A stretch of 64,000 nucleotides of DNA from Peptococcaceae bacterium 1198_IL3148 (GTDB lineage: Bacteria; Bacillota; Desulfotomaculia; Desulfotomaculales; Desulfohalotomaculaceae): NCBI GenBank assembly GCA_036763105.1, contig JBAIYS010000003.1:62001-126000 (forward strand). The letters are read 5' to 3'. The stretch's first letter is position 1, and every line of letters starts with the position of its first letter. Positions 43,605-53,667 of the stretch are shown here, piece after piece. The notes under the pieces were generated by a model. That model searched no databases and was not told the origin of the DNA. It saw only the letters and a list, made by a program, of their open reading frames with translations. A program made the position numbers and the translations under genes.

Positions 43605-44084
43605 CTATACTACCCGTTTTATGTTTTGTTTTCGCCATTTTGCTTTGATACGGTACATCATTAAACTCCACCTATTTTTATCCGGCACAATCTCCCGTAA
43701 AATTGTGGCAAACATTATGTTTCCAATCCTGCAAGCAGATGCTAAGTCTTGGTTGTTTTCTCTGGCTTTAGTCATAACATACCGATATTCCTTTTGCTCT
43801 AAATATGGCAATAGATCTATTGGCTCAAGAAATTCCGAAAAATCATAAAACATATTTTGTAATTCCAGCAACTGTTTTTTTAACTTTAAAATATTTAGAG
43901 CACCGTTTTCACCAACAAAAGGTATTTTGCCTTCTTTTGCGGCATTAATTATTTTTTGTGGATCTTGTTCTAATATTTTTGTAATTCCAGCTATTTTTAT
44001 AATTTTTTCAAATTCTAGATTAACTTGCAGTGCCTGCTGTTGAAAATCATTAGCCCTTAATAGTGTCTCTCTCAAAGTTAACAT
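43605..44084 (-). CDS. Hypothetical helical protein
   Basis: A 159-residue, mostly helical, Lys-rich protein with no signal peptide. ATG 44084 behind GGGAGGAG is clear. Segments such as KLKKQLLELQNMFYDFSEFL and YLEQKEYRYVMTKARE suggest a helical bundle; the C-terminus is strongly basic (RIKAKWRKQNIKR). I do not recognise the family. It stands alone with its own promoter and terminator, near the SASP gene, which makes a sporulation role possible but unproven. Confidence 0.65.
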   Translation of the reverse strand: MLTLRETLLRANDFQQQALQVNLEFEKIIKIAGITKILEQDPQKIINAAKEGKIPFVGENGALNILKLKKQLLELQNMFYDFSEFLEPIDLLPYLEQKEYRYVMTKARENNQDLASACRIGNIMFATILREIVPDKNRWSLMMYRIKAKWRKQNIKRVV

Positions 44085-44109
44085 TTTACTCCTCCCGCCT
44101 TGCAATCTC

Positions 44110-44137
44110 TATATATCGGTTTCAATATTTTTGTCAA
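44110..44137 (-). promoter_or_regulatory. Promoter of the hypothetical gene at 43605-44084
   Basis: Minus-strand TTGACA (44137-44132), 16-base spacer, TATATA (44115-44110). The rest of the gap up to 44387 holds no recognised gene. Confidence 0.5.
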
Positions 44138-44387
44138 TATTCCCTTTGGAGATGATGACTTCTTTTGTCGTTAGCCTGATAAAATTTACCCTAAAAAAAC
44201 ATCCATCTCGACAGGATTAATGCTGATCATAAAATATTTTTATGTAGTCCAAATTACCATATATGTAAAATGAATTCTTTTGCTATAAATTATACCTAAG
44301 TTGCAATCTGAAAAAGTTTTAGTAACAAAACCAGTATAATTGTCGTATGATGTATTGATGGCATAAATTGGAGGGAGGTTACTCATT

Positions 44388-44750
44388 TTGCATGGCGTTA
44401 ATAATAACAAACCACATAATAGGCCACCATTTGCTAGCGCTCCATTAAATCTAAACGATCCAATGCTGCAACAGGTAACTATAATGGCTCTGATGTCAAG
44501 GCCTGGTGTTGAAAAGCAACTGGAAGAAGCATTAAATATAATAGAAGGAATTTCCAACACAATTCGCATCATGCGTCGTGGAATGGAATCATTTCATACT
44601 AGTATAATTGAAGCCCAGCGACAAATGAAAAGCTTACCCCGGGCCCAAGGGGTAGGTTTAACCACAAAAGAAAATGTGCAACAACCACAATATATGGAGT
44701 ACAATGCATTACCTTTAGACGGCGATAATGATTTATCCAATAGCAAATAA
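44388..44750 (+). CDS. Hypothetical protein
   Basis: A 120-residue soluble protein starting at TTG 44388, nine bases after GGAGGGAGG. The N-terminus is Asn/Pro-rich (VNNNKPHNRPPFASAPLNL), followed by two helices (MLQQVTIMALMSRPGVEKQL; SNTIRIMRRGMESFHTSIIE) and a polar tail. The family is not recognised. The minus-strand frame overlapping it (44240-44572) has no ribosome site and is a shadow. Confidence 0.6.
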   Translation: MHGVNNNKPHNRPPFASAPLNLNDPMLQQVTIMALMSRPGVEKQLEEALNIIEGISNTIRIMRRGMESFHTSIIEAQRQMKSLPRAQGVGLTTKENVQQPQYMEYNALPLDGDNDLSNSK

Positions 44751-44886
44751 TTTAAATTATCTAATATAATATGCTTTTAATAAAAGGTCCGTTTAGTTAA
44801 AACTGGCCTTATTTTCTTTGAAAAATATATTAGAAAACTTAACGAATAAAAAGGTTACAGCATATGATGCCACAGGAGGTGTTTTT

Positions 44887-45054
44887 ATGGATAAAAAACA
44901 CGCGTTAGATCAACCCGTGTTAGATAAAATTGAACTTTTTATTCCGCCCAGGGTAACATTACAAATTGCCACCATAGCAACAGAGCGAGGGCAAACCATT
45001 AACGATGTGATACTCAACGCCATTGGTGAGTTTATAGAAAACTCAAAACAATAA
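44887..45054 (+). CDS. Small ribbon-helix-helix-like protein
   Basis: A 55-residue protein starting at ATG 44887 behind AGGAGGTG. FIPPRVTLQIATIATERGQT then INDVILNAIGEFIENSK reads as a beta strand and two helices of a ribbon-helix-helix DNA-binding fold. The target is unknown. It lies 136 bases after the hypothetical gene at 44388-44750 and may be co-transcribed with it. Confidence 0.6.
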   Translation: MDKKHALDQPVLDKIELFIPPRVTLQIATIATERGQTINDVILNAIGEFIENSKQ

Positions 45055-45062
45055 TCACGATA

Positions 45063-45092
45063 GATAAAACCCGAGTTACCTCGGGTTTTATC
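45063..45092. terminator. Bidirectional terminator
   Basis: Thirteen-base perfect arms GATAAAACCCGAG/CTCGGGTTTTATC with a four-base loop, between convergent genes. Confidence 0.9.
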
Positions 45093-45108
45093 TAGTTTAG
45101 AATACAGG

Positions 45109-46761
45109 TTATCGCAAAGGCGGAAAATCCTTTTTCATTCTCTCCATCTGTCTCAATTGTACCCGCCGGATTTTACCACTGACTGTTTTTGGTAGTTCAT
45201 CTATAAACTCGATTTCGCGCGGATACTTGTAAGGGGCAGTTGTGTTTTTCACATGTGTCTGTAACTCTTTAATTAACTCAATAGAGGGTTCATAGCCTGG
45301 TGCCAAGACAACAAAGGCTTTAACAATTTCACCCCTCAGTTCATCAGGGCTGGCCACAACTGCTGATTCAGCCACCGCTGGGTGTTCTATTAATGCACTT
45401 TCCACTTCAAAGGGGCCAATGCGGTAACCAGAAGCCAGGATTACATCATCAGCACGGCCAACAAACCAGAAATAGCCATCCTCATCCTTTACTCCCCGAT
45501 CGCCAGTGACATACCAGCGTCCCCTTTTACTGGCTAACGTTTTCATGGGGTCTTTCCAATATTCTTTAAAAATACCCGCAGGTCTGTGGGGCTCAATTTC
45601 TATCGCTATATCTCCCTCTTTACCTGCAGACAATTCTGTACCGGTCTCGTCGATTATTGCAATATTAAAACCCGGTGCGGGTTTACCCATCGACCCCAGC
45701 TTACCCTCTAAGCATGGGAAATTGCCAAGCACCAACACCGTTTCGGTTTGTCCATATCCATCCCTAATTGTTAGGCCGGTATATTTCTTCCACACCTCAA
45801 CAATCTCGGCATTCAATGGTTCCCCTGCTCCAACACAGTGTCTTAAGGTAGTAAATTTATACTGGGACAAATCTTCCAGCACCAGCATGCGATAAATTGT
45901 CGGAGCCGCACAAAGGGTGGTTATTGGATATTTCTCCAACAATTCAAGCATTCTTTTGGGCTTAAATTTACCAATTTCATGATGTATAAACAAACAACTT
46001 CCTTGGTGCCAAGGCCCAAACAGACTGCTCCATCCTGCTTTAGCCCAACCAGTATCAGAGAGGTTCCAGTGTAAGTCATCCTCCCGCAGATCCAGCCAAT
46101 ATTTGCCAGTATTTTTATGAGCAAAGGGATAACTAATATGAGTATGTAGTGTCATTTTAGGATGGCCAGTGGTGCCTGAAGTGAAAAATAACAGTGCACC
46201 GTCGTCCCCCTTAGTGTTGGCGGTTTTGAAATTGATATCAGCACCAGCCACAGCTGACTTATAATTGATCCAACCATCCCTTTCGCCAACAACTAACTTT
46301 GCTTTAAGGGTTGGACAATTCATTTCAATTTCGTCAACTTTACTGGCATTAGTATCGTCAGTAATAATTGCCACTGCTTCTGATGTTTTGATGCGATATT
46401 CAATATCCTTTGCAGTTAATTGAACAGTTCCCGGGCTAATGATGGCACCCAGTCGCAAACAGGCAATCATTGCTTGCCACCATTCAATTAAGCGCGGCAA
46501 AATTAGAATTACTCGATCTCCTTTTTTTACCCCGTTTTGTTTTAACACGTTGGCAAGTTTACAGGACTGCTCTTTAATTTCTTTAAAGGTAAACTTTATT
46601 TCTGCACCATAGTCGTCTAACCAAATTAAAGCTAGTTTTTCCGGATCCTCAGCCCATTTATCAACGACATCGCTAGCAAAATTAAAGTATTCGGGAATGT
46701 TCCACTGAAAGTTCTGGTACTCCTCCTCATAATTCGTCATGTTGTGTTGACCTTTAGTCAT
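45109..46761 (-). CDS. AMP-forming acyl-CoA synthetase
   Basis: A 550-residue member of the ANL superfamily, closest in layout to medium-chain/short-chain acyl-CoA synthetases (AcsM type). The P-loop is ALLFFTSGTTGHPKMTLH; A5 is RDGYGQTETVL and A8 is WYVTGDRGVKDEDGYFWFVG. The catalytic Lys near the end is in LPKTVSGKIRRVQLR, a PxxxxGK motif of the kind acetylated by AcuA/Pat enzymes. ATG 46761 lies behind GGAGGG; ATG 46791 is upstream without a site. The carboxylic acid substrate is not evident. Confidence 0.85.
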   Translation of the reverse strand: MTKGQHNMTNYEEEYQNFQWNIPEYFNFASDVVDKWAEDPEKLALIWLDDYGAEIKFTFKEIKEQSCKLANVLKQNGVKKGDRVILILPRLIEWWQAMIACLRLGAIISPGTVQLTAKDIEYRIKTSEAVAIITDDTNASKVDEIEMNCPTLKAKLVVGERDGWINYKSAVAGADINFKTANTKGDDGALLFFTSGTTGHPKMTLHTHISYPFAHKNTGKYWLDLREDDLHWNLSDTGWAKAGWSSLFGPWHQGSCLFIHHEIGKFKPKRMLELLEKYPITTLCAAPTIYRMLVLEDLSQYKFTTLRHCVGAGEPLNAEIVEVWKKYTGLTIRDGYGQTETVLVLGNFPCLEGKLGSMGKPAPGFNIAIIDETGTELSAGKEGDIAIEIEPHRPAGIFKEYWKDPMKTLASKRGRWYVTGDRGVKDEDGYFWFVGRADDVILASGYRIGPFEVESALIEHPAVAESAVVASPDELRGEIVKAFVVLAPGYEPSIELIKELQTHVKNTTAPYKYPREIEFIDELPKTVSGKIRRVQLRQMERMKKDFPPLR

Positions 46762-46992
46762 ATATACCCTCCATTCTATACCAGTTGTCATATTTTTGAC
46801 AATTAACCATCTAATTCATTGATTGATAATTCTTAATACTTCGCTGACAATTAAGAATCTCCTTCTCAATTTAGATTATATTTATCGCTGCATTAGAAAA
46901 TTGCTGTTATCTTAAAGATTTTCACATCCCAGGAAGGAAATAGTCATCCCAAGTCGAAAATTTATCTATAGATCACGAAAGTAGGGGTATGT

Positions 46993-47631
46993 ATGGAAGA
47001 ACCGGTAAATATTAAAGGAACCCGTAAAGGATTAATCATTAAATTTGATTCCAATGCTAATTTTGAGGATATAAAAGATTACTTACAGAAAAAAATGGAA
47101 TCTGCCAAAGGCTTTTTTAAAGGAGCTAAGTTTACTCTACACCACGAACAAAATTTTTTACAAGAACAAATATCGGAATTAGAAATGATCTGTACAAATT
47201 ATGGGCTAATTCCCACCGAAGAACCTATTGAAATGCCCACGATGCCCAATCCCAGCGAAGCTAATGTTGACAATCAAAAAAAGAAATCACCACCGGATGA
47301 ACAACAAACTTTATTGGTTAAACGCACTCTCCGCTCGGGACAAAGCATTAGGTATCATGGTCACGTGGTGGTATTGGGTGATGTTAATGCCGGCGCTGAG
47401 ATAACTGCCGGCGGTAGCATTATCGTTTTGGGACGTTGTAGCGGAGTAGTACATGCTGGTGCCACCGGTAATGGCAAAGCAAAGGTAATTGCCAATCGCC
47501 TATGTCCAACGCAACTGCGCATAGATACTGCCATTGTGAGGTCACCGGAAGAGGAACCCCAGTATCCTGAAATAGCAAAAATAAGTGGCGGCATGATTTT
47601 AGTGGAAAAATACCTCTCCTCTCACCGTTAG
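46993..47631 (+). CDS. minC: Septum site-determining protein MinC
   Basis: FtsZ inhibitor, 212 residues. The N-terminal domain (about 1-75) starts NIKGTRKGLIIKFDSNANFE. A Pro/Lys linker leads to the C-terminal beta helix: VKRTLRSGQSIRYHGHVVVL, GDVNAGAEITAGGSIIVLGR and VVHAGATGNGKAKVIANRL. It blocks division near the poles with MinD. The usual partners minD and minE are not adjacent, so this copy stands alone. Confidence 0.92.
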   Translation: MEEPVNIKGTRKGLIIKFDSNANFEDIKDYLQKKMESAKGFFKGAKFTLHHEQNFLQEQISELEMICTNYGLIPTEEPIEMPTMPNPSEANVDNQKKKSPPDEQQTLLVKRTLRSGQSIRYHGHVVVLGDVNAGAEITAGGSIIVLGRCSGVVHAGATGNGKAKVIANRLCPTQLRIDTAIVRSPEEEPQYPEIAKISGGMILVEKYLSSHR

Positions 47632-47698
47632 AGCTGGCAACATTACGCAGGAAAACTCAGCCCAATAAAATGGCATCACCAGAAATGTAAAAAAAATT

Positions 47699-47753
47699 AA
47701 ACCCCCTTATTAAAGTATATGGCAACGGCCATAACTTAAATAAGGGGTTTTTG
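47699..47753 (+). terminator. Terminator after minC
   Basis: AACCCCCTTATT ... AATAAGGGGTTTTT with an inner TATGGC/GCCATA repeat; a plausible long hairpin with T run 70 bases past the stop. Confidence 0.7.
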
Positions 47754-47771
47754 CTGTTTAATATCAATGTA

Positions 47772-48305
47772 TCACTTTTTAAATTGTTTCAGGGCCAAGA
47801 TGCCGGCAATTGTTTTGGCATCTTTTATTTTACCGTTATATATCATCTCTATCCCTTGGTCTAGGGTTATTTTCTCTACTTGTAAAAACTCATCCTCATC
47901 CAAATGCTGCCCTTGATAGGTTAAATTTTCAGCTAAATATATATGCAAAATTTCATTGCTAAATCCGGGACTGCTATACATGCTAAATAACAGCCTACAG
48001 TTTTCGGCCACCATACCGGTTTCTTCCAGTAGTTCTCTTTCCACACAGCGCTTAGGATCTTCCCCGGCATCTAATTTACCAGCCGGTATTTCTAACAATA
48101 TTTCTTGAACAGGATAACGATATTGTCTTACCATTATTAGGTCACCATCGTCGGTTATTGGCACAACCGCCACTGCGCCCACATGTTCAACCACTTCTCT
48201 AGAACCAATTTTTCCATTGGGCAATTCAACTGAATCAACTCTCAAGTTAACTACTTTTCCTTTATGAATCATTTGAGAGGTTATAGTTTTTTCCGTTAGA
48301 TTCAT
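47772..48305 (-). CDS. Nudix hydrolase (ADP-ribose pyrophosphatase-like)
   Basis: A 177-residue Nudix protein of the NudF/ADPRase group. The Nudix box GKLDAGEDPKRCVERELLEE is followed by TG, with the metal-binding REXXEE Glu residues. IPAGKLD just before the box and the Tyr/Pro pattern after it (SMYSSPGFSNE) fit ADP-ribose hydrolysis to AMP and ribose 5-phosphate. ATG 48305 follows GGGGTGG. Confidence 0.88.
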   Translation of the reverse strand: MNLTEKTITSQMIHKGKVVNLRVDSVELPNGKIGSREVVEHVGAVAVVPITDDGDLIMVRQYRYPVQEILLEIPAGKLDAGEDPKRCVERELLEETGMVAENCRLLFSMYSSPGFSNEILHIYLAENLTYQGQHLDEDEFLQVEKITLDQGIEMIYNGKIKDAKTIAGILALKQFKK

Positions 48306-48432
48306 TATTATCCACCCCATTTATTTAGATTTAATAACTTAAGTAACAAAAATTCCACAATGTTATTAAGTTATTGTATAAAACATAATCACAGTTGTCA
48401 AAAAGAACCAATAATATAATAAATGAAATATA

Positions 48433-48457
48433 AATAAACCGCCAATGGCGGTTTATT
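48433..48457 (-). terminator. Terminator of the coiled-coil gene
   Basis: Perfect 11-base arms AATAAACCGCC/GGCGGTTTATT (48433-48443, 48447-48457), overlapping the stop at 48453. Confidence 0.75.
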
Positions 48458-49838
48458 CGGGCTTAAATAAGCTACAAATTTTTATTACTAATCTAACGGG
48501 TAATGGGCGCAATTTACTTTCCAGTCGCATTTTACTTTCTTTACTTTTTTCCAGTTCCTGCTCCAATAAGCGTACCGCCTTTTGCAACTCTTCAGCACGT
48601 TCCAGTGTTTCTTTTAAATCATTAGACATATGATTAATGTCTTGATAAAGTTTTCTTTCTTCATATTGGCTATTTTCTTTGGTTCGTTCTAATTGTTGTT
48701 TTAGTTCAACTATTTCAGTTTGTAATTCAGCAATACGATTGGTGTAATATTCCTTTAGTTCGGCCATTTTTGCCTTGTTTTCACGATCTCGCTCTTTATA
48801 TTGGTGTAGTTTAGAAAACATCGTTTCCAGGCTAGTTTGATTCTTTTCGTTATATTTTTTAAGGGCAGCAACTTCCATCTCTTTATCCTTAGCCCTTCGC
48901 ACCCATAATCGACATTGGTATAAAATACTGTTTGCTTTAGATTCCAATTTAGCCAGTTGCTCGCGGTATCTTAGAATCTCCTTTTTACGCATAGATAATA
49001 ACAGGTCTTTCTCTGACAATTGGGTAGAAAGGTTGTGGTATTGATCTATAACATTGGCTCTTTCTGCCAATGCTGCCGCTGCTTCCTTTTGGGCAGATGA
49101 AATTTCATCAATGTGCTTTTTTAGATTATTGATTTTGATGTTTAATTTCTCACGATCATATTGCCACTTTTGTTTTTGTGCTTTTAACAGGTTAAGGTAA
49201 CGTCTGACCATTCTATCGTGGGCCAAATGTATTTTTTCATTATATGTATATAATTCTTTATTTATCTGTTCAAAATAGGGAAATTTTAATAACAATTGCT
49301 GTATTACTTGTGGTGTTGTATTCCGCCATTCGTTAACTGTTTCATGCAATTGGGCCAATGATGCACCATTAGCATGAATTTTAAAAGCTTTAATTACCAA
49401 ATGTTTTATCGAATATTGTTCCGGTTCAAAATACCATTCCGTCAAGCCCCAATTGCCATTTTCCAATTGAACAAAACGTGCATCGGTTACCAATGCAGCT
49501 TCCTCCGCTAATTTTTTTGTAACCTTTGCTTTCTTAGTTTTACTGTTCTTTATGACATCACGTAAACTTATCGGTTCCTTTTTTTTCAACAAAGTTTTAT
49601 AAAAACTATCATTTTCTTCTGACCCTTCTATACAAAGCCGCCACAAATTATTATTATCTACAGTAAAACATGGGTTTTGCTTTAGACATAGATTCACCTT
49701 CTCTTCCACTTGAAGCAGACTGTAGTCCTGTAACATTTTATGGTGGACGTATGTGGCAGCGTCAATGGCAGTGATACCATCAAAAAAGAATAATGTTTTT
49801 TTCAATTCATCGGTTAGAGAGCTGAGCTTACCGTTCAC
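48453..49838 (-). CDS. Winged-helix (HARE-HTH-like) and coiled-coil protein of unknown function
   Basis: A 461-residue cytoplasmic protein in three parts. Residues about 1-70 form a helical, possibly winged-helix unit. Residues 90-136 (SLRDVIKN; LVTDARFVQLENGNWGLTEW) resemble the HARE-HTH domain of the RNA polymerase delta subunit; 142-199 look like another such unit (IKHLVIKAFKIHANGASLAQ). A long coiled coil rich in Lys/Glu/Gln spans about 205-440, ending in a basic amphipathic tail. It starts at GTG 49838, though the ribosome site is poor. I know of no named homologue. It could tie DNA or RNA polymerase to a filament or scaffold. Confidence 0.6.
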   Translation of the reverse strand: MNGKLSSLTDELKKTLFFFDGITAIDAATYVHHKMLQDYSLLQVEEKVNLCLKQNPCFTVDNNNLWRLCIEGSEENDSFYKTLLKKKEPISLRDVIKNSKTKKAKVTKKLAEEAALVTDARFVQLENGNWGLTEWYFEPEQYSIKHLVIKAFKIHANGASLAQLHETVNEWRNTTPQVIQQLLLKFPYFEQINKELYTYNEKIHLAHDRMVRRYLNLLKAQKQKWQYDREKLNIKINNLKKHIDEISSAQKEAAAALAERANVIDQYHNLSTQLSEKDLLLSMRKKEILRYREQLAKLESKANSILYQCRLWVRRAKDKEMEVAALKKYNEKNQTSLETMFSKLHQYKERDRENKAKMAELKEYYTNRIAELQTEIVELKQQLERTKENSQYEERKLYQDINHMSNDLKETLERAEELQKAVRLLEQELEKSKESKMRLESKLRPLPVRLVIKICSLFKPE

Positions 49839-49844
49839 CTTACT

Positions 49845-50028
49845 ATCATCCCTTTCCCAACGCTAGATGGTTTATTTTTCCAAAAACAATCTTTATATAT
49901 ATTCATTTAAATACCACTATATCCCTGCACATAACCAAATAAATCATCCATTTTTTTCCATCATTCTTTTACATTTATTTTATTACTATCAACGCCATGA
50001 GTTATACTTTTAAAATTATAATTATAAT
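49845..50028. other. AT-rich intergenic stretch upstream of acuA
   Basis: This gap between divergent genes holds no recognised gene. It contains an AT-only run near 50013-50030 (ATTATAATTATAATTA) just ahead of the acuA operator and promoter. Confidence 0.5.
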
Positions 50029-50065
50029 TATGGTGTTGAAATCACCATAGCTATTAGAATATAAT
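50029..50065 (+). promoter_or_regulatory. acuA promoter with a dyad centred on the -35 box
   Basis: TTGAAA (50036-50041), 18-base spacer and TATAAT (50060-50065). A 7-7-7 dyad TATGGTG-TTGAAAT-CACCATA (50029-50049) has the -35 box as its centre, so a bound repressor would mask it. It does not match the CcpA cre consensus. Confidence 0.65.
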
Positions 50066-50158
50066 GAAAGGAAAGTATCTAATTATAAGATTGCGAAAAA
50101 GCATAAAAAGTTTATATATTAGTGAATAAATTCACATTAAAGGTGATGGGGATTGAGC

Positions 50159-50812
50159 ATGATTTTTTATGATCCTAAGGAATCTGTAAACGAAAAGGAT
50201 ATTAAGGTGGCCAATGGATTAATCTTTACTCCCAGAGGAGTAATTCATTTAGAAGGTCCGGTTACTAAAAACTATGTGCAACGGCTATCGATGCACCGGG
50301 AGCTGAATAATTTTCGGCCAGCGAATCGGCAACAAGAAGCATTGGCTACTATTACAGAGTTGCCAAATGGCAGGGTTTTTCTGGCGCGCTATGACCAAGA
50401 AATTATTGGCTACGTTACTTTTCATCACCCAGATGAGTACAGCCGGTGGCATAAACATCCTTGGGTGTTAGAGCTGGGAGCCATTGAGGTCAGTCGCAGT
50501 TGGCGCAAGTATAAAGTGGCTCAACATTTATTGCAACAGGCCTTTAATGACGCCTTTATAGAAGATTTTATTATAATCACCATTGAGTATTGTTGGCATT
50601 GGGATTTGCGCAGCAGTGGCTTAACAATGTGGGATTATCAACGAATGTTAACTAAACTTTTTTCAAGTGTTGGATTAAAAAAACGCGCCACCGATGATCC
50701 AGACATACTAGAACATCCTGCCAACGTTCTTATGGTACGACCTGGCAAAAATGTTCCCAAAGAGGCAATCCAGCGGTTTGAGGAGTTGACTTTCCGCAGT
50801 AAGTTTTTTTAA
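50159..50812 (+). CDS. acuA: Acetoin utilisation protein AcuA (protein acetyltransferase)
   Basis: GNAT acetyltransferase, 217 residues. It is very like Bacillus AcuA, which acetylates the catalytic Lys of acetyl-CoA synthetase and switches it off. Matching stretches are RGVIHLEGPVTKNYVQRLSM, LELGAIEVSRSWRKYKVAQH (acetyl-CoA binding), YCWHWDLRSSGLTMWDYQRM and ATDDPDILEHPANVLMVRPG. ATG 50159 and TTG 50153 are both possible behind AGGTGATGGGG. No acuB or acuC adjoins it. A potential substrate, the acyl-CoA synthetase at 45109-46761, is 3.4 kb away. Confidence 0.9.
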   Translation: MIFYDPKESVNEKDIKVANGLIFTPRGVIHLEGPVTKNYVQRLSMHRELNNFRPANRQQEALATITELPNGRVFLARYDQEIIGYVTFHHPDEYSRWHKHPWVLELGAIEVSRSWRKYKVAQHLLQQAFNDAFIEDFIIITIEYCWHWDLRSSGLTMWDYQRMLTKLFSSVGLKKRATDDPDILEHPANVLMVRPGKNVPKEAIQRFEELTFRSKFF

Positions 50813-50826
50813 TAATGAATGCTAAT

Positions 50827-50856
50827 AAAAAACCCGAGCGGTGCTCGGGTTTTTTA
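50827..50856. terminator. Bidirectional terminator between acuA and guaB
   Basis: ACCCGAGC/GCTCGGGT stem with three-base loop, flanked by A and T runs. Confidence 0.92.
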
Positions 50857-50891
50857 TTATACTCTAACACTATTTGGTTTTTAATCCTTTA

Positions 50892-52373
<1,482 letters not shown>

Positions 52374-52435
52374 TTATATATTTTGGTATTATAGCACACA
52401 TAATGTTGTGATTAAAGTTAAATTTCGCTAATATT

Positions 52436-52834
52436 TTATTTCCAGCGGTGTATATACCAGCGGGAATTATTAAAAAACTTATTTATAAGCCATGGAAAAA
52501 GCAAGTTTCCAATTCTGTTTCTGGTGGGCGGAAATACGCAAATTAAACCCATCAAATCGCTGATTAGGCCGGGAATTATTAAAAAAATCCCCCCCACTAA
52601 TATTAGAAATCCTTCCATTAAGCCCTGGCCGGGAGGTACGCCTCTGGATAAATCACTTTTGATTTTATTAATCACCGTGAGGCCTTGGGATCTGAGCAGA
52701 ATAAATCCCAATAGACCCATTGCGATGAGTAAAGTTAGCGTAGGCCAAAGACCTATCCAATGACCTACTTTAATTATCACCATTAATTCTATAAAGGGGA
52801 TAAATAAAAACAACAACAGTAAGCGGCCAATCAC
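52436..52834 (-). CDS. fxsA: FxsA-family membrane protein
   Basis: A 132-residue membrane protein of the FxsA family: LFLFIPFIELMVIIKVGHWI, LLIAMGLLGFILLRSQGL, GFLILVGGIFLIIPGLISDL and MGLICVFPPTRN. It starts at GTG 52834 behind AGGAGGG. In E. coli FxsA overproduction relieves phage exclusion; the cellular role is otherwise unclear. Confidence 0.85.
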   Translation of the reverse strand: MIGRLLLLFLFIPFIELMVIIKVGHWIGLWPTLTLLIAMGLLGFILLRSQGLTVINKIKSDLSRGVPPGQGLMEGFLILVGGIFLIIPGLISDLMGLICVFPPTRNRIGNLLFPWLINKFFNNSRWYIHRWK

Positions 52835-52894
52835 CAGGTTCCCTCCTAAATATCACCAACTGTGAAACATAAGAGGGCCTGTTAGGCCCCCTTG

Positions 52895-53125
52895 TTAATC
52901 TTGACCCATTGTAGAACCAATGCCATGGGTGATAAAATGGTCTCTCAAATAGGACACAGTTTTTTCAGTTACACCAAATTCTTTAGCCATTTCAGCATCT
53001 GTTTTGTCATTTTTTAGTCCATCGATGAATTTGTCAAAGTTAATGCCAACCTCTTCAGTTTTAGTTACTAAACTTGGTTCTGTCGTCCAGGGTACCCGCG
53101 AACGAATAAATTCTTCCACAACCAT
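52895..53125 (-). CDS. Small helix-turn-helix protein
   Basis: About 76 residues. The C-terminal half (FDKFIDGLKNDKTDAEMAKE; FGVTEKTVSYLRDHFITHG) is a helix-turn-helix resembling Trp-repressor- or sigma-70-like units. Start choice is open: ATG 53125 or GTG 53119, the latter eight bases after GGGAG. It lies 66 bases after the ytrI-like gene, and so may be part of the ytrH-ytrI transcript. Targets are unknown. Confidence 0.62.
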   Translation of the reverse strand: MVVEEFIRSRVPWTTEPSLVTKTEEVGINFDKFIDGLKNDKTDAEMAKEFGVTEKTVSYLRDHFITHGIGSTMGQD

Positions 53126-53190
53126 CACTCCCATGTTTAAGTTATATCTAGTATTTTGCCCAAAGCAGCTACAGTTATGACTAGAATAAC

Positions 53191-53667
53191 TTAATGGGTT
53201 TTGACTAAACTGGCGGTGGCGTGGATATGTAATTCGTCGGTTACAATGACAACGTTGGTGTTTAATATATACCTTCTACCTTCACTGACAAATTCCCTGC
53301 CATTTATCATTTTGGGAATTAAATTATAGTTGACGTGATTAATCTTTTGACCTTTAAGATCCATTAACAAATTGTCTATTTTACTCTCTCCATCTAAAAT
53401 CACCGAGGTTCTTTCAAAGGTTGGCAAATTATTATCTTCGAATAATTCCACTGTGACTTTGATGTCCTTAATTATTTTATTATTTTGCTGTTTTTCCGCT
53501 TTCAATTCTTCCAAATCCATAAGCTGATTTCTTACCTGTTGTTCCAATGCTTTGTTTTTTGCGGAAAGTCGTTCAAATTCTTTACTGACATAGGCATTCA
53601 TTCCAGCTAATCCTAATATTATACCAATCAAAAGGGCTGCCGTAACTCTCTTTAACTCTTTACTCAA
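53191..53667 (-). CDS. ytrI: YtrI-like sporulation membrane protein
   Basis: A 158-residue protein with one N-terminal membrane helix (VTAALLIGIILGLAGMNAYV), a coiled coil (about 30-70; LSAKNKALEQQVRNQLMDLE) and a C-terminal beta-rich domain outside the membrane. TTG 53667 overlaps the ytrH stop (TTGA) and follows GGTGG. In Bacillus YtrH and YtrI form a mother-cell pair needed for normal sporulation. I identify it mainly by order and architecture. Confidence 0.72.
   Translation of the reverse strand: MSKELKRVTAALLIGIILGLAGMNAYVSKEFERLSAKNKALEQQVRNQLMDLEELKAEKQQNNKIIKDIKVTVELFEDNNLPTFERTSVILDGESKIDNLLMDLKGQKINHVNYNLIPKMINGREFVSEGRRYILNTNVVIVTDELHIHATASLVKTH

Noticed and set aside
43450-43671. 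Extended N-terminus for the SASP gene
   Set aside because: The strong AAGGAGG sits before ATG 43449, the SASP family starts there, and the extension crosses a terminator at 43566-43591.
44240-44572. Minus-strand frame of 110 codons
   Set aside because: It lacks a ribosome site and overlaps the better-supported plus-strand gene at 44388-44750.
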